The position numbers and the translations under genes were made by a program. The notes under the pieces are model-generated. The model was not told where the DNA came from. It searched no databases and was given only the letters and a program-made list of their open reading frames with translations. A stretch of 64,000 nucleotides of DNA from Blastococcus sp. Its GTDB lineage: Bacteria > Actinomycetota > Actinomycetes > Mycobacteriales > Geodermatophilaceae. Location: contig JAOPWH010000256.1 in NCBI GenBank assembly GCA_025965795.1, forward strand, positions 54,459 through 118,458, written 5' to 3'. This document shows positions 37,627-46,800 of the stretch, one piece after another; the stretch's first letter is position 1; each line of letters opens with the position of its first letter.

Positions 37627-38156
37627 CCGACGGTCTCCGTCCCGGTCGCGGCGGCCGCCGGATGAGCGGCCGCACCCCGCATGGGAAGGGCCTTCTCGAT
37701 GACGTCGGCGAACTTCTCCGACGCGAAGGCCAGCAGGGCGCCCACCACGAGGGAAACCAGCGTCGCCCAGAAGATGCCCTGGTTGCCGAAGTACGCGGCG
37801 GCCCCGACGAAGGCCCCGGGGATGAAGGCGAGGGGGCCCCACGCCGCCTGCACGCACATGCCGAAGGCCGCCAGTGCGACGAACAGCCCGAGGACGGCAG
37901 CGGAGCCGGCGCTGACCTTGGTCGCGGCCCAGAGGATGAGCCAGCCCCACAGGACTCCGCTGGCGGTGGACGCGAGCGTCTTGGTGAGGCCGGGGACGCC
38001 GGCGCCCGCGGCGTAGAAGACCGCCCAGGCGGCGAAGCCGATCCAGACGACGAGTGGCGCCGTCCAGCTTCCGACGGAGGTGATGCTCAGGGCCACCCAC
38101 GTGAACAGACCGGCGAGCACGCCGATGGAGATGCCGAGGGCGATCAGTCGCTTCAT
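37623..38156 (-). CDS. DUF1097 domain-containing membrane protein
   Basis: Hydrophobic 177 aa, ISIGVLAGLFTWVALSI, WIGFAAWAVFYAAG, ATGA overlap with the following ABM gene. Confidence 0.8.
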   Translation of the reverse strand: MKRLIALGISIGVLAGLFTWVALSITSVGSWTAPLVVWIGFAAWAVFYAAGAGVPGLTKTLASTASGVLWGWLILWAATKVSAGSAAVLGLFVALAAFGMCVQAAWGPLAFIPGAFVGAAAYFGNQGIFWATLVSLVVGALLAFASEKFADVIEKALPMRGAAAHPAAAATGTETVG

Positions 38157-38190
38157 GGGGGGTCCTTCAGGGAGGACCGGACGGTGCCGG

Positions 38191-39216
38191 TCACGGAACG
38201 AGGATGGCGCGGCCGCGGACGCGGCCCGCCCCTAGGTCGTCGAGAGCGTCCTGGAACCTGTCGAGCGGGTACTTCGCGGTGTGCAGGGTGACCTTCTGCT
38301 GGGCAGCGAGGGCCATGAGTTCGACCAGGTCGTTGTAGGAGCCGACCAGGTTGCCGATGATGTTGACCTCGGTCGAGACGAGGTCGATGGTCGGCACGTC
38401 GATGTTCTCGCCGTAGCCGACCACGTGGTAGTCGCCGGCCCGCCGGGTCATCCGGATGCCCTCCGACGTCGAGCCGCCCTCCCCCACGAAGTCGATGACC
38501 TGCTCGGCGCCGTTCCCCCCGGTCAGCTCGAGCACCTGCTCGACCTGCCCGCCGTCGGCCACGACCCCGTGGTGGGCGCCCACCGACTCCGCGAGCTTCA
38601 CCGCGTCGGGATTGCGGTCGACGACGATGATCTCGGCCGGCGACAGCGCCGCCATCACCTGGATGCCGATGTGGCCGAGGCCGCCCGCGCCGATGAGCAC
38701 GACCCGGTCCCCTGCCCGGAGTTTCCGGGCCGCCTTGGCGACGGCGTGATAGGCGGTGAGACCGGCGTCCGCCAGCGCGGCGACGTCGGCCGGCTCCAGT
38801 GTGGCGTCGAGGCGGACGCAGCTGCGGGCCGTCGTCTTGAGGTACTCGGCGTACCCCCCGTCGGTGCTGATCCCGGGAAACGCGTTGTTCTCGCAGTGCA
38901 CGTCGTCCCCGAACCGGCAGGCACGGCACAGCCCGCAGGTGATGAGGGGATGCAGGATCACCTTGTCGCCCTCGGCGACGTTGGTGACGGCGCTGCCGAC
39001 TGCGTGCACCCAGCCGGCGTTCTCGTGCCCGATCGTGTAGGGCAGCTCGACACCGGACTTCTCCGCCCACTGCCCTTCCAGGATGTGGATGTCGGTCCGG
39101 CACACGCCGGCCCCGCCGATCCTGACGATCACGTCGTGCGGGCCGGTGATCTCCGGCGGAGGGACGTCGTCCATCTGCAGGTTCTGGTGGTACCCGACCA
39201 CGCGGACGGCCTTCAT
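38191..39216 (-). CDS. Zinc-dependent alcohol dehydrogenase (MDR; propane/alkane operon type)
   Basis: GHENAGWVHAVGSAV, CGLCRACRFGDDVHCENNAFPGISTDGGYAEY, GAGGLGHIGIQVMAAL. Confidence 0.92.
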   Translation of the reverse strand: MKAVRVVGYHQNLQMDDVPPPEITGPHDVIVRIGGAGVCRTDIHILEGQWAEKSGVELPYTIGHENAGWVHAVGSAVTNVAEGDKVILHPLITCGLCRACRFGDDVHCENNAFPGISTDGGYAEYLKTTARSCVRLDATLEPADVAALADAGLTAYHAVAKAARKLRAGDRVVLIGAGGLGHIGIQVMAALSPAEIIVVDRNPDAVKLAESVGAHHGVVADGGQVEQVLELTGGNGAEQVIDFVGEGGSTSEGIRMTRRAGDYHVVGYGENIDVPTIDLVSTEVNIIGNLVGSYNDLVELMALAAQQKVTLHTAKYPLDRFQDALDDLGAGRVRGRAILVP

Positions 39217-39989
39217 GACGTCGGTCCTTTCGAGGGGACGAGCAGGGGGAGGAGTGATCGGTCCTCGGCGCGCGGCACCTGATCGGCGTCGGAGCCGGGA
39301 TAGCGGGTCTGCAGCAGGCCACGGCAGAAGTGCGCGTTGCCGTCCATGGAGATGCGGACCGAGCGAGCCCTGCGCAGTCGCATGGCCGACTCGGCCCGGC
39401 CCGGCCGCGTTCCGTCGTCGTGCACGAGGACGGCGGCCGCGGCGTCCACCGGCAGCCCGAGGACCGAACGCCGCCGCAGCAGCGCCTCCGTCGTGGGGGC
39501 GCCGGCCGGCAGGTCTCCGAGGACCAGGTCGTGGACCGCATCCTCCGAGAGCGCACGATCGGCCCGGAGCAGCGCGGTGATGGCCCGCTCCATGGCCGCG
39601 GTGTGCGCCTTGCGCTGGAACGTCGTGCGCAGCTCGTCCAGCGACTCCTCCGCCTCGTGCCCGAAGGTGCCCCGGTATCCGGCGTCCGCGGCCAGACCGC
39701 GGTTGATGAGCTCGGAGTCGGAGTGGTCGTCGAGCTCCACGACCAGGCGGGCGACGCCGGGCAGAGCCGCCACCGCCTCTCGCGCATCCGACACCATCAG
39801 CCAGGCGAAGTTCGGTGCACAGAACGACGTGGGCAGGCGCAGGTGCACCTCGACCGCGCCGCCGTGCACCGTCACGGAGCGGACGAACCCGAGATCGGTG
39901 ATCGGCTCGTCCAGTTCGGGATCGACGACGGTGCCCAGCGCGCGGCGGACGGCAGCCTCGTCCAGCACTTCGGACAGCACGGCCGTCAT
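39213..39989 (-). CDS. DUF59/MIP18-family iron-sulfur assembly-like protein with C-terminal extension
   Basis: VVDPELDEPITDLGFVRSVTVHGGAVEVHLRLPTSFCAPNFAWLM; ATGA overlaps with both neighbours. Confidence 0.85.
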   Translation of the reverse strand: MTAVLSEVLDEAAVRRALGTVVDPELDEPITDLGFVRSVTVHGGAVEVHLRLPTSFCAPNFAWLMVSDAREAVAALPGVARLVVELDDHSDSELINRGLAADAGYRGTFGHEAEESLDELRTTFQRKAHTAAMERAITALLRADRALSEDAVHDLVLGDLPAGAPTTEALLRRRSVLGLPVDAAAAVLVHDDGTRPGRAESAMRLRRARSVRISMDGNAHFCRGLLQTRYPGSDADQVPRAEDRSLLPLLVPSKGPTS

Positions 39990-41032
39990 CAGGCCAGCGC
40001 CAGGTCGGCGCTCTCGGGCTGCCGGGGGCCCGTGGCGGTCTCGTCGGCGCCCGGCACCTGCAGTGCGGCCGGCACGGGGAGGTCGTAGAGCTTCGCCGCG
40101 TTGAGCCCGAGCACCTTCTTCTTCTGCTCGGTCGTGAGCGGCCCGTACTCGGTCAGGTCCTCGGGGATCTGGAAGTCCACGAACTTCTCGATCAGCCACT
40201 TCGGCGTCCAGAGCGCGTAGTCGCTGGAGAAGAGAATGCGCTCCTCACCGATCCAGTACATGAGCTCGCCCATGATCTGGGCGAAGTAGCGCGGGCGGGT
40301 GTGGATGAACGGGATCGCGACCGCGAGACCCGCGTAGACATTGGGCTCCTGGGTGGCGATCCAGCAGAAGTCCTCGAGGCGTGGCAGGCCGCAGTGCTCG
40401 ACGATGAAGTTCAGGTCGGTGAAGTCGGTGGCCACGTGGTCGATGTCGGCGACGTCGAAGGCGTCCCGGTCCAGTGGGCGGATCGTGGGGCCCTTGTGCA
40501 CGTGGATGTTCTTGATCCCCAGCTCCCGGCACAGTTCGAAGTACCGGAAGGCCATCGGGTCGGTGAGCTTCCAGCCGCGCGACTCCCCGTGCCAGTCGGC
40601 GGTGTAGAGCTTCACGCCCTTGAGGCCGAACCGCTCGGCGTCGGCACGCAGCTGGTCGAGCCCACGCTCGCCGTCCCGCGCGTCGAAGTAGTGGTTGTAG
40701 GTGAGCTGGTCCGGGTGGGCCGCTGCCAGCGCGGACGCCTCGTCGGTCTGGCCGAAACCGCGGGCGTAGAACTCCTTCAGACGGGCCGGCTGGAAGATCG
40801 CGTGGTCCACGTAGCCGTCGGTGAACAGGTCCTTCATCAGGCGCTCGCCGCCCTGGTACAGGTACTCCTCGTAGGACCACACCTCCGACTCCGGGCTGAG
40901 GTTGCGGTGGTAGTCGTAGAAGCAGTCGATGAACTGCTTGCCGTGGATGTTGAGCTGGTTCTCCGGACGCCCATCCCAGAGCGCGATGTGCGCGTCCACG
41001 ATGAAGTAGTCCTCGCCGTCCTTGCTGTACAT
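39989..41032 (-). CDS. Amidohydrolase family protein of the propane/acetone monooxygenase-operon type
   Basis: YFIVDAHIALWDGRPENQLNIHGKQFIDCFYDYHRNLSP, EHCGLPRLEDFCWIATQEPNVYAGLAVAIPF, LFSSDYALWTPKWLIE. Confidence 0.9.
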   Translation of the reverse strand: MYSKDGEDYFIVDAHIALWDGRPENQLNIHGKQFIDCFYDYHRNLSPESEVWSYEEYLYQGGERLMKDLFTDGYVDHAIFQPARLKEFYARGFGQTDEASALAAAHPDQLTYNHYFDARDGERGLDQLRADAERFGLKGVKLYTADWHGESRGWKLTDPMAFRYFELCRELGIKNIHVHKGPTIRPLDRDAFDVADIDHVATDFTDLNFIVEHCGLPRLEDFCWIATQEPNVYAGLAVAIPFIHTRPRYFAQIMGELMYWIGEERILFSSDYALWTPKWLIEKFVDFQIPEDLTEYGPLTTEQKKKVLGLNAAKLYDLPVPAALQVPGADETATGPRQPESADLALA

Positions 41033-41120
41033 CTGAGGCCCTCCGGGCAGTCGCTGTGACAGCGGTCACGCTGCTGGCAGGGACGCTAGGCCCGTCGTGC
41101 ATCCCCGGGACCCGGCCGGA

Positions 41121-41137
41121 TGTCTCACTTTGGGACG
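41121..41137. promoter_or_regulatory. Imperfect inverted repeat TGTCTCA-CTT-TGGGACG in the divergent region, candidate activator site
   Basis: Arms TGTCnCA / TGnGAC located between amidohydrolase and the plausible regulator starts (41170 or 41239). Confidence 0.4.
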
Positions 41138-41238
41138 CGCGACCGACTCCCGCAGCCGCGCGGCGCCGTATGGTCCAGGTCACATCCGGACCGCTCGCAG
41201 GGCGGTTCCCGCCGACGACCCGGTACGAGGGGGCGAGT

Positions 41239-42747
41239 GTGGTGGACGATCCCCGGGCCGGAACCCCGACCTCCCTGGCACCGCTCGCGGACGCCGACCT
41301 GGCAGTACGGTCCGCTGCGCCGCGGCTGCGGGCCTCGTGGCGGCGCAGCGAGCAGTACGGTCTCTCCCACGACGAGGTGGCCCCGGTGTTCACCGGATCG
41401 CTGGACACCGGGTCGCTGCTCTACGAGTGCGCCTCGCGGGTGCTCACCGACCTGCAGGCCACGATCGCGAACGAGCCGGTCAGCCTGATGGTGGCCGACC
41501 GCGAGGGACTCGTCCTCGCCCGTCTCGGCGGCGATCCGACCATCACGGCGTCGCTCGATCGTGTCCACCTTGCCCCGGGGTTCTTCTACGCCGAGCGCAA
41601 CGCCGGCACCAACGGGCTGGGCCTCTCCCTCGCCGACCGGGCGCCGTCTCTGGTGCGGGCCGCCGACCACTACTGCACCGAGCTGCGCGGCTACACCTGC
41701 GCGGCCGCGCCGGTGCTGGATCCGGTCTCGGGAGACCTGGCCGGAAGCATCAACCTGACGACGTGGTCGGATTCCTCGTCCGACCTCCTGCTGGCGCTCG
41801 CCCAGGCCGCGGCGGGCGCGACCAGCGGCCTGATGCTGGTCCGCTCGACCGGACGAGCGGTGCGCGCGGCGCCGCGCGGACAGGTCGTCCACGTCGTGGG
41901 CGGACACCTCTCGCGCGATACCGGCGATCCGTGCGCATCCGCCGCCTGGCGCGCAGCGGTCACCGATGTCGGAACCGCGACGGCGGCCGGCCGGGTCGTG
42001 GCGGTGGTGGGCGAGGAGGGCGCGGGCAAGTCCACACTGGCCGCCCTGGCCCGCCGACGACTGGTCGCGCGCCAGCGCATCCTCCATGCCCGAGCACCGG
42101 AAGCCGCCGACGTCGCGGCGTGGTTGGAGCTGTGGACCCCCGCTCTGCGGGACGAGGACGCCTGCGTCCTCGTGTCGGGCCTGCATCGGTTGCCCGCCTG
42201 GGCCGCCGGGGATCTCGCGCACACCCTCGAGGGCGTCCACCACACCGGCGGTCGACCTCAGCCCTTCGCATTCACCGCGCCGGACTTCGCGGCGATCCCC
42301 GAGCAGCTGGCCCCGCTCGTCGACACCGTGGTCGAAGCGCCCCCGCTGCGTCACCGGGCGGAGGACATCCTGCCGTTGGCGCACCACTTCGCCCACGAGG
42401 AACGACACCGCACGCTGGCCTTCACCCCACGAGCCGCACGATCGCTGGCCGGCTACTCCTGGCCGGGCAACGTCGCTCAGCTCCGGCGCGTCGTCCGCGA
42501 GGCGGCATCCCGCGCCGACGTCGTCGACGTCCAGCACCTGGCACCCGAGGTCCTGGACGGCGGCCGCCGGTCGCTGACCCGCCTCGAGACCCTCGAACGG
42601 GACGAGATCGTGCGGTGCCTCACCGAGCCGAACACCACGATCACCCGGGCGGCCGAGGATCTGGGCATCGGCCGCGCCACGCTGTACCGGAAGATCGCGC
42701 AGTACGACATCACGATCCCCGGGCGCTCAGCGGGACCGCATGGCTGA
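41239..42747 (+). CDS. GAF / degenerate AAA+ / Fis-type HTH transcriptional activator (MimR/AcoR-like)
   Basis: LRASWRRSEQYGLS, GAF region, NAGTNGLG, WPGNVAQLRRVVREA, ITRAAEDLGIGRATLYRKIAQY; start uncertain (ATG 41170 possible); no GAFTGA motif. Confidence 0.88.
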   Translation: MVDDPRAGTPTSLAPLADADLAVRSAAPRLRASWRRSEQYGLSHDEVAPVFTGSLDTGSLLYECASRVLTDLQATIANEPVSLMVADREGLVLARLGGDPTITASLDRVHLAPGFFYAERNAGTNGLGLSLADRAPSLVRAADHYCTELRGYTCAAAPVLDPVSGDLAGSINLTTWSDSSSDLLLALAQAAAGATSGLMLVRSTGRAVRAAPRGQVVHVVGGHLSRDTGDPCASAAWRAAVTDVGTATAAGRVVAVVGEEGAGKSTLAALARRRLVARQRILHARAPEAADVAAWLELWTPALRDEDACVLVSGLHRLPAWAAGDLAHTLEGVHHTGGRPQPFAFTAPDFAAIPEQLAPLVDTVVEAPPLRHRAEDILPLAHHFAHEERHRTLAFTPRAARSLAGYSWPGNVAQLRRVVREAASRADVVDVQHLAPEVLDGGRRSLTRLETLERDEIVRCLTEPNTTITRAAEDLGIGRATLYRKIAQYDITIPGRSAGPHG

Positions 42748-42789
42748 CCGCTCACCCGCGACGGCCCGGGCCGCAACCGGCAGAGGTCG

Positions 42790-43260
42790 TCAGAACGAGA
42801 GCATTCCGCTGACGAGTGCCCGCCAGGTGATCGGTCCGACGATGCCGTCGACTGTGACCTCCGGATAGTCCTGGGCGAGCGCCTGCTGGAAGCCCCGGAC
42901 GGCCTCGTCCGTCATCGGACCGAAGACGCCGTCCACCTGCAGTCCGAGAGTCGGATCGCCCGACTCGTTCCGGTACTGGAACTCCTCCTGGACGCCGCGG
43001 ACCGCGTCGCCCTGGTCACCCTTCTTCACGATGACGACCAGCGCGCCCCAGGTCTTCGGGCCGACGATGCCGTCGACCGTCAGGTGCTCGGCCTGCTGGA
43101 AGGCGCGTGACGCGGTGTTCGTCACGGGACCGAAGACGCCGTCCACCTGTACGTTCTGTCCGCCGACACGTAGCAGGTACTGCATCGTCGGCACCGGGTG
43201 CTGCTGGTCTCCCTGCCGTACGAGCGGGAACGGCAGGATCGTGTGGACTGTGCCGGTCAT
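42790..43260 (-). CDS. Peptidoglycan-binding-like protein with two tandem PG_binding_1-type repeats, no signal peptide
   Basis: VDGVFGPVTNTASRAFQQAEHLTVDGIVGPKTWGALV and VDGVFGPMTDEAVRGFQQALAQDYPEVTVDGIVGPITWRALV. Confidence 0.9.
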   Translation of the reverse strand: MTGTVHTILPFPLVRQGDQQHPVPTMQYLLRVGGQNVQVDGVFGPVTNTASRAFQQAEHLTVDGIVGPKTWGALVVIVKKGDQGDAVRGVQEEFQYRNESGDPTLGLQVDGVFGPMTDEAVRGFQQALAQDYPEVTVDGIVGPITWRALVSGMLSF

Positions 43261-43442
43261 GTCGTCTCCAGAGCGACGGAATCCGCCGGGCGGGCAGAGC
43301 CCGGACCGACGCGGGAACGACGACGCCGTGTCCCGTCAGGACGCTCGCAGCCGGCCGTCACCGAACCGTCACCGCGGCAACGTCCAAGCCGCTGATCACG
43401 GCCTGCTCTGACCGCGACGTGGCTGCCCGCCGTTCGACGCGG

Positions 43443-43871
43443 TCAGACCACGTCGACCACGCACGGGGACGAAGCCGTGCTCTGCCGTCCGGAGGCGCTG
43501 GTCAGGGTGAGGGTTACGGCGTACCGCCCTGCAACCTCGAACCGGTGGCGCACCTTCTGGCCCACCAGCGTCTCACCGTCGGTGGTCCGCCACTCGTACC
43601 GCACGATCTCATCGTCGTTCGCCGGCACGGACGCGCTGCCGTCGAGGAGGACGTCGAGCGGGGCGGCACCCTGGCTCGGCCGGGCGGCGCAGACGGCGAT
43701 CGGGGTCGCCGCCTGCGTCGTCCGCACGTCGGGCGGCGCCGCCGACGCGTCGTCCTCCCGCGTCAGCTCCTCACCGTTCCCCCGCGACCTCCCGGCGTCG
43801 GGGCTGTCCCCGTGCGCTCCGCAGCCGCTGAGCAGCACGAGGACGAACCCGCCCAGGACGACCCGGCTCAC
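43443..43871 (-). CDS. Putative lipoprotein with PKD domain
   Basis: Lipobox-like VLVLLSGCG; PKD-like PLDVLLDGSASVPANDDEIVRYEWRTTDGETLVGQKVRHRFEVAGRYAVTLTLT; GTGA overlap with upstream gene stop. Confidence 0.78.
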   Translation of the reverse strand: MSRVVLGGFVLVLLSGCGAHGDSPDAGRSRGNGEELTREDDASAAPPDVRTTQAATPIAVCAARPSQGAAPLDVLLDGSASVPANDDEIVRYEWRTTDGETLVGQKVRHRFEVAGRYAVTLTLTSASGRQSTASSPCVVDVV

Positions 43872-46800
43872 CGGGTCGTGATGGCATCCAGGGGCACCTG
43901 GGTTCCGGTCGCCTTGGGGTTCTTCGTGCCCAGCGCCTTCAGCGTGATGGTGTGGGTGCCGCTCGCCAGTGGATAGGACAGCTTGACACCCCACTGAGCC
44001 GTGGCCGCGTACAGGTCGATCGTGCCGCGACTCGTCCCGTCGATGATGATCTCGGCCTTGCCGAAGGTCTTCCCGCGCGCCGTAGTCAGGTCGACGCCCG
44101 TCCCGGTGAACGTGAGGCTCGCGGTCGAGCCGGCGCTGGCCGCGAAGCGGTAACTCCCGCCGCTGGCCGCGGTGGCGGTCTTTCCCTGCCAGGCGCTGTA
44201 CGCGACGGTCACCACCGTGTCGTCGGTCTGCTTGGTGCCCACGGCGAAGCCGTCCAGTGTGACCGCGGTCCCGGTGGCTGCCGCGTTCTTGCTCCCGGCG
44301 ACCTTCACGACCACGCTGTGCGCCTTGGAGGCCAGGCCGCTGTAGGTGGTCGTCCTGCTGCCGGCAACCGACGCGTACAGGTCCACCAGCCCCTTGTTGA
44401 CCCCGTCGATGAGGACGGTGGCCATGCCCATCGTGGGTCCCGTCCGGGCCATGTAGCTCAGCGAGGTGCCGGTGAACTTCCACGTGGCGGTGGCGGTCTT
44501 GGTGCTGCTCTGCCGGTACCCACCGCCGGAGGCAGCCGTGTCCGCCACACCGACCCAGCTCGACAGGGTCACCGAACGACTGGTGTCCTGCACCACCACC
44601 GCGCCGCTGCCGGTCGGGGTGACCGCGTTGGACGCCGCGGACGCCGGCCCGGACCCGTAGCCGTTCGTCGCCCTGACCGTGAACGTGTAGCTCGTTCCCG
44701 CGGTGAGGCCGGAGACCACGGCGCTGGTCGCGTTCCCGGCGACGCTGGCGGTTCCGCCCGCCGGTGAGGAGGTGACCATGTACCCGTTGATCGGGCTGTT
44801 GTGCGCGTCAGGCGCCTGCCAGGAGACGGTCGCCGAGTTGACGCCCGCCACCGCGCTGACTCCGGTCGGGGCGGCCGGCACGTCACCGACCGTCACGCTG
44901 CCGGTGCTTTTGCCGGTGGCGGCGTCGTCGTCGGTGACCGTCAGGACCGGCTCGTAATTGCCCGGCGAGGAATAGGTGTGCAAGGCGGTCTTGCCGGATC
45001 CCGTCGTTCCGTCGCCCCAGTTCCACGCGTACGAGCTGACCGTGCCGTCCGGGTCGTAGGAGTCCGAGGCGTCGAACTGGACGGTGACGCTGGTCCGACC
45101 GGACGCCGCGCTCTGGGTGAAGCCGGCGATCGGCTCGGCGTTCTCCGGGTTGACGGTGATCGTGCGCTCGGCGAGCGTCAGGCCGGAGTTGCCGGCGTTG
45201 TCGGTCACCGTCAGGGAGGCCGTGAACGTGCCCACGCCCGTGTACTGGTGGCTGGGCGAAACCCCGGTGCCGGTCGCGCCGTCACCGAAGTCCCAGCTGT
45301 ACGTGGCGATGGTGCCGTCCGGGTCCGACGACGTGCCGCCGTTGAAGTGGACGGTCAGCGGGCCCTTTCCGCTGGTCGTGTCGGCGGTGAAGGCAGGGAC
45401 GGGAGAGGACGCCTGCTGGGCCCTGACCTCCGGGGGGATCGCGTTCAGGAGGTCCTCGGCGGTGGGCTCGTCGTCGGCTGCGCCGGCCACCCGCGCGGAT
45501 CCGGAGGCGAGACCGTCCGCCTTGCGGAACTGGATGGATCCCTCGGTGGTACCGGTCCGCCAGTCCACGTTGCCGGCCAGCCAGCCGATCGTGCCGTCAC
45601 CATTGACGTCGGCGGACACATAGGTGTCGGACTCGAAGGAGCAGCTGGCGTTCCAGTCGATCGACGGCGGGCTCAGGTACCGGTAGTCGGGTGTGCTGTC
45701 GCCGCAGATGGTGTTGCTGCCGTTGCGGGTGTACATGTAGTAGCCGCTGTAGCCGATGCCGTTGAGCTCGCTGAGCGAACTTTCGTCGACGCCGGAGTCG
45801 AACCGGGAGAAGTCGAAGGCGAAGAGGCCGCTGGTCAGCGGGATGCCGGTGGTCTGGTACGCGTAGCTCATGACGCTCAGGTAGTTGGGCTTCCAGTTCG
45901 GCAGATCCGCCGCACCCCCGTGCCCGAGGCCGAGTGCGTGACCGAACTCGTGCAGGAAGGTGCCCGCCTGCTGCAGGACCGTGCCGCCCTTCGTGGGCCA
46001 TGCGCCCAGCGTGATGACGAAGCCGGACCCTGGAATGCCGTCGGCCTGGCCGCTCGACGAGGTGCCCGGCTGCTTGTCGCAGGCGCAGGCGTAGTAGAAG
46101 GCCGGGAATCGGCGGGCCGGTGTGAAGTGGTCGGCCTTGAGCTCCGTCAGGTTGCTGGCGTTCGCGTTCCGGTCGGCGAGCGGGCCGGCCTTGGAGAGGC
46201 TTCCCCAGGTGGCGCCGCTGACCGGGTTCATGACGCTGCCCGGTCCGGCATCGACGTGCAGGTGGATGCCGGAGACGCCGTCCGGGTTGTCCAGCGGGGC
46301 GGCGTTGAAGCTGTTCATCGCGATCTGCAGGGCAGCCGGCTTCAACGCGAACGCCGCGCCCATGTTGTCCAGGTGCACGAACAGGTCCTTGTGCAGGGGG
46401 TCCGCGCCCATCGCGGGCAGGTTGAGGAACGTGCCCGCGGCCCCGTGTCCGGCAGCGGTCGAGCCGTCGGACTGCACGGTCACGCCGAAGCGCTCCCAGT
46501 CGTCGGGCAGCCCGTCCTTGTCGCTGTCGCTGGCGTTGGTGCTGGACGTACACAGCGACGACGAGGAGGCGTGGAAGGTGGACATGTTCGCCAGGAAGGC
46601 GGCGGAGTCGTAGATGTGGTCGCCCGCGTCGAAGATCGACAGGTAGAGGGAGTGCGCGCCTGCCGTCACCGGGGTACGGGCGGTGAGCTGCACCGTGGCG
46701 CCGTCGTACTCCAGCCCCGTGTCGCTGGTGAAGTCGTCGGCGAGGGAGTTGTTGACGCTGATGACGTTGCCGTGGGAGTCCTTGGCGAAGTTGTTCGGGG

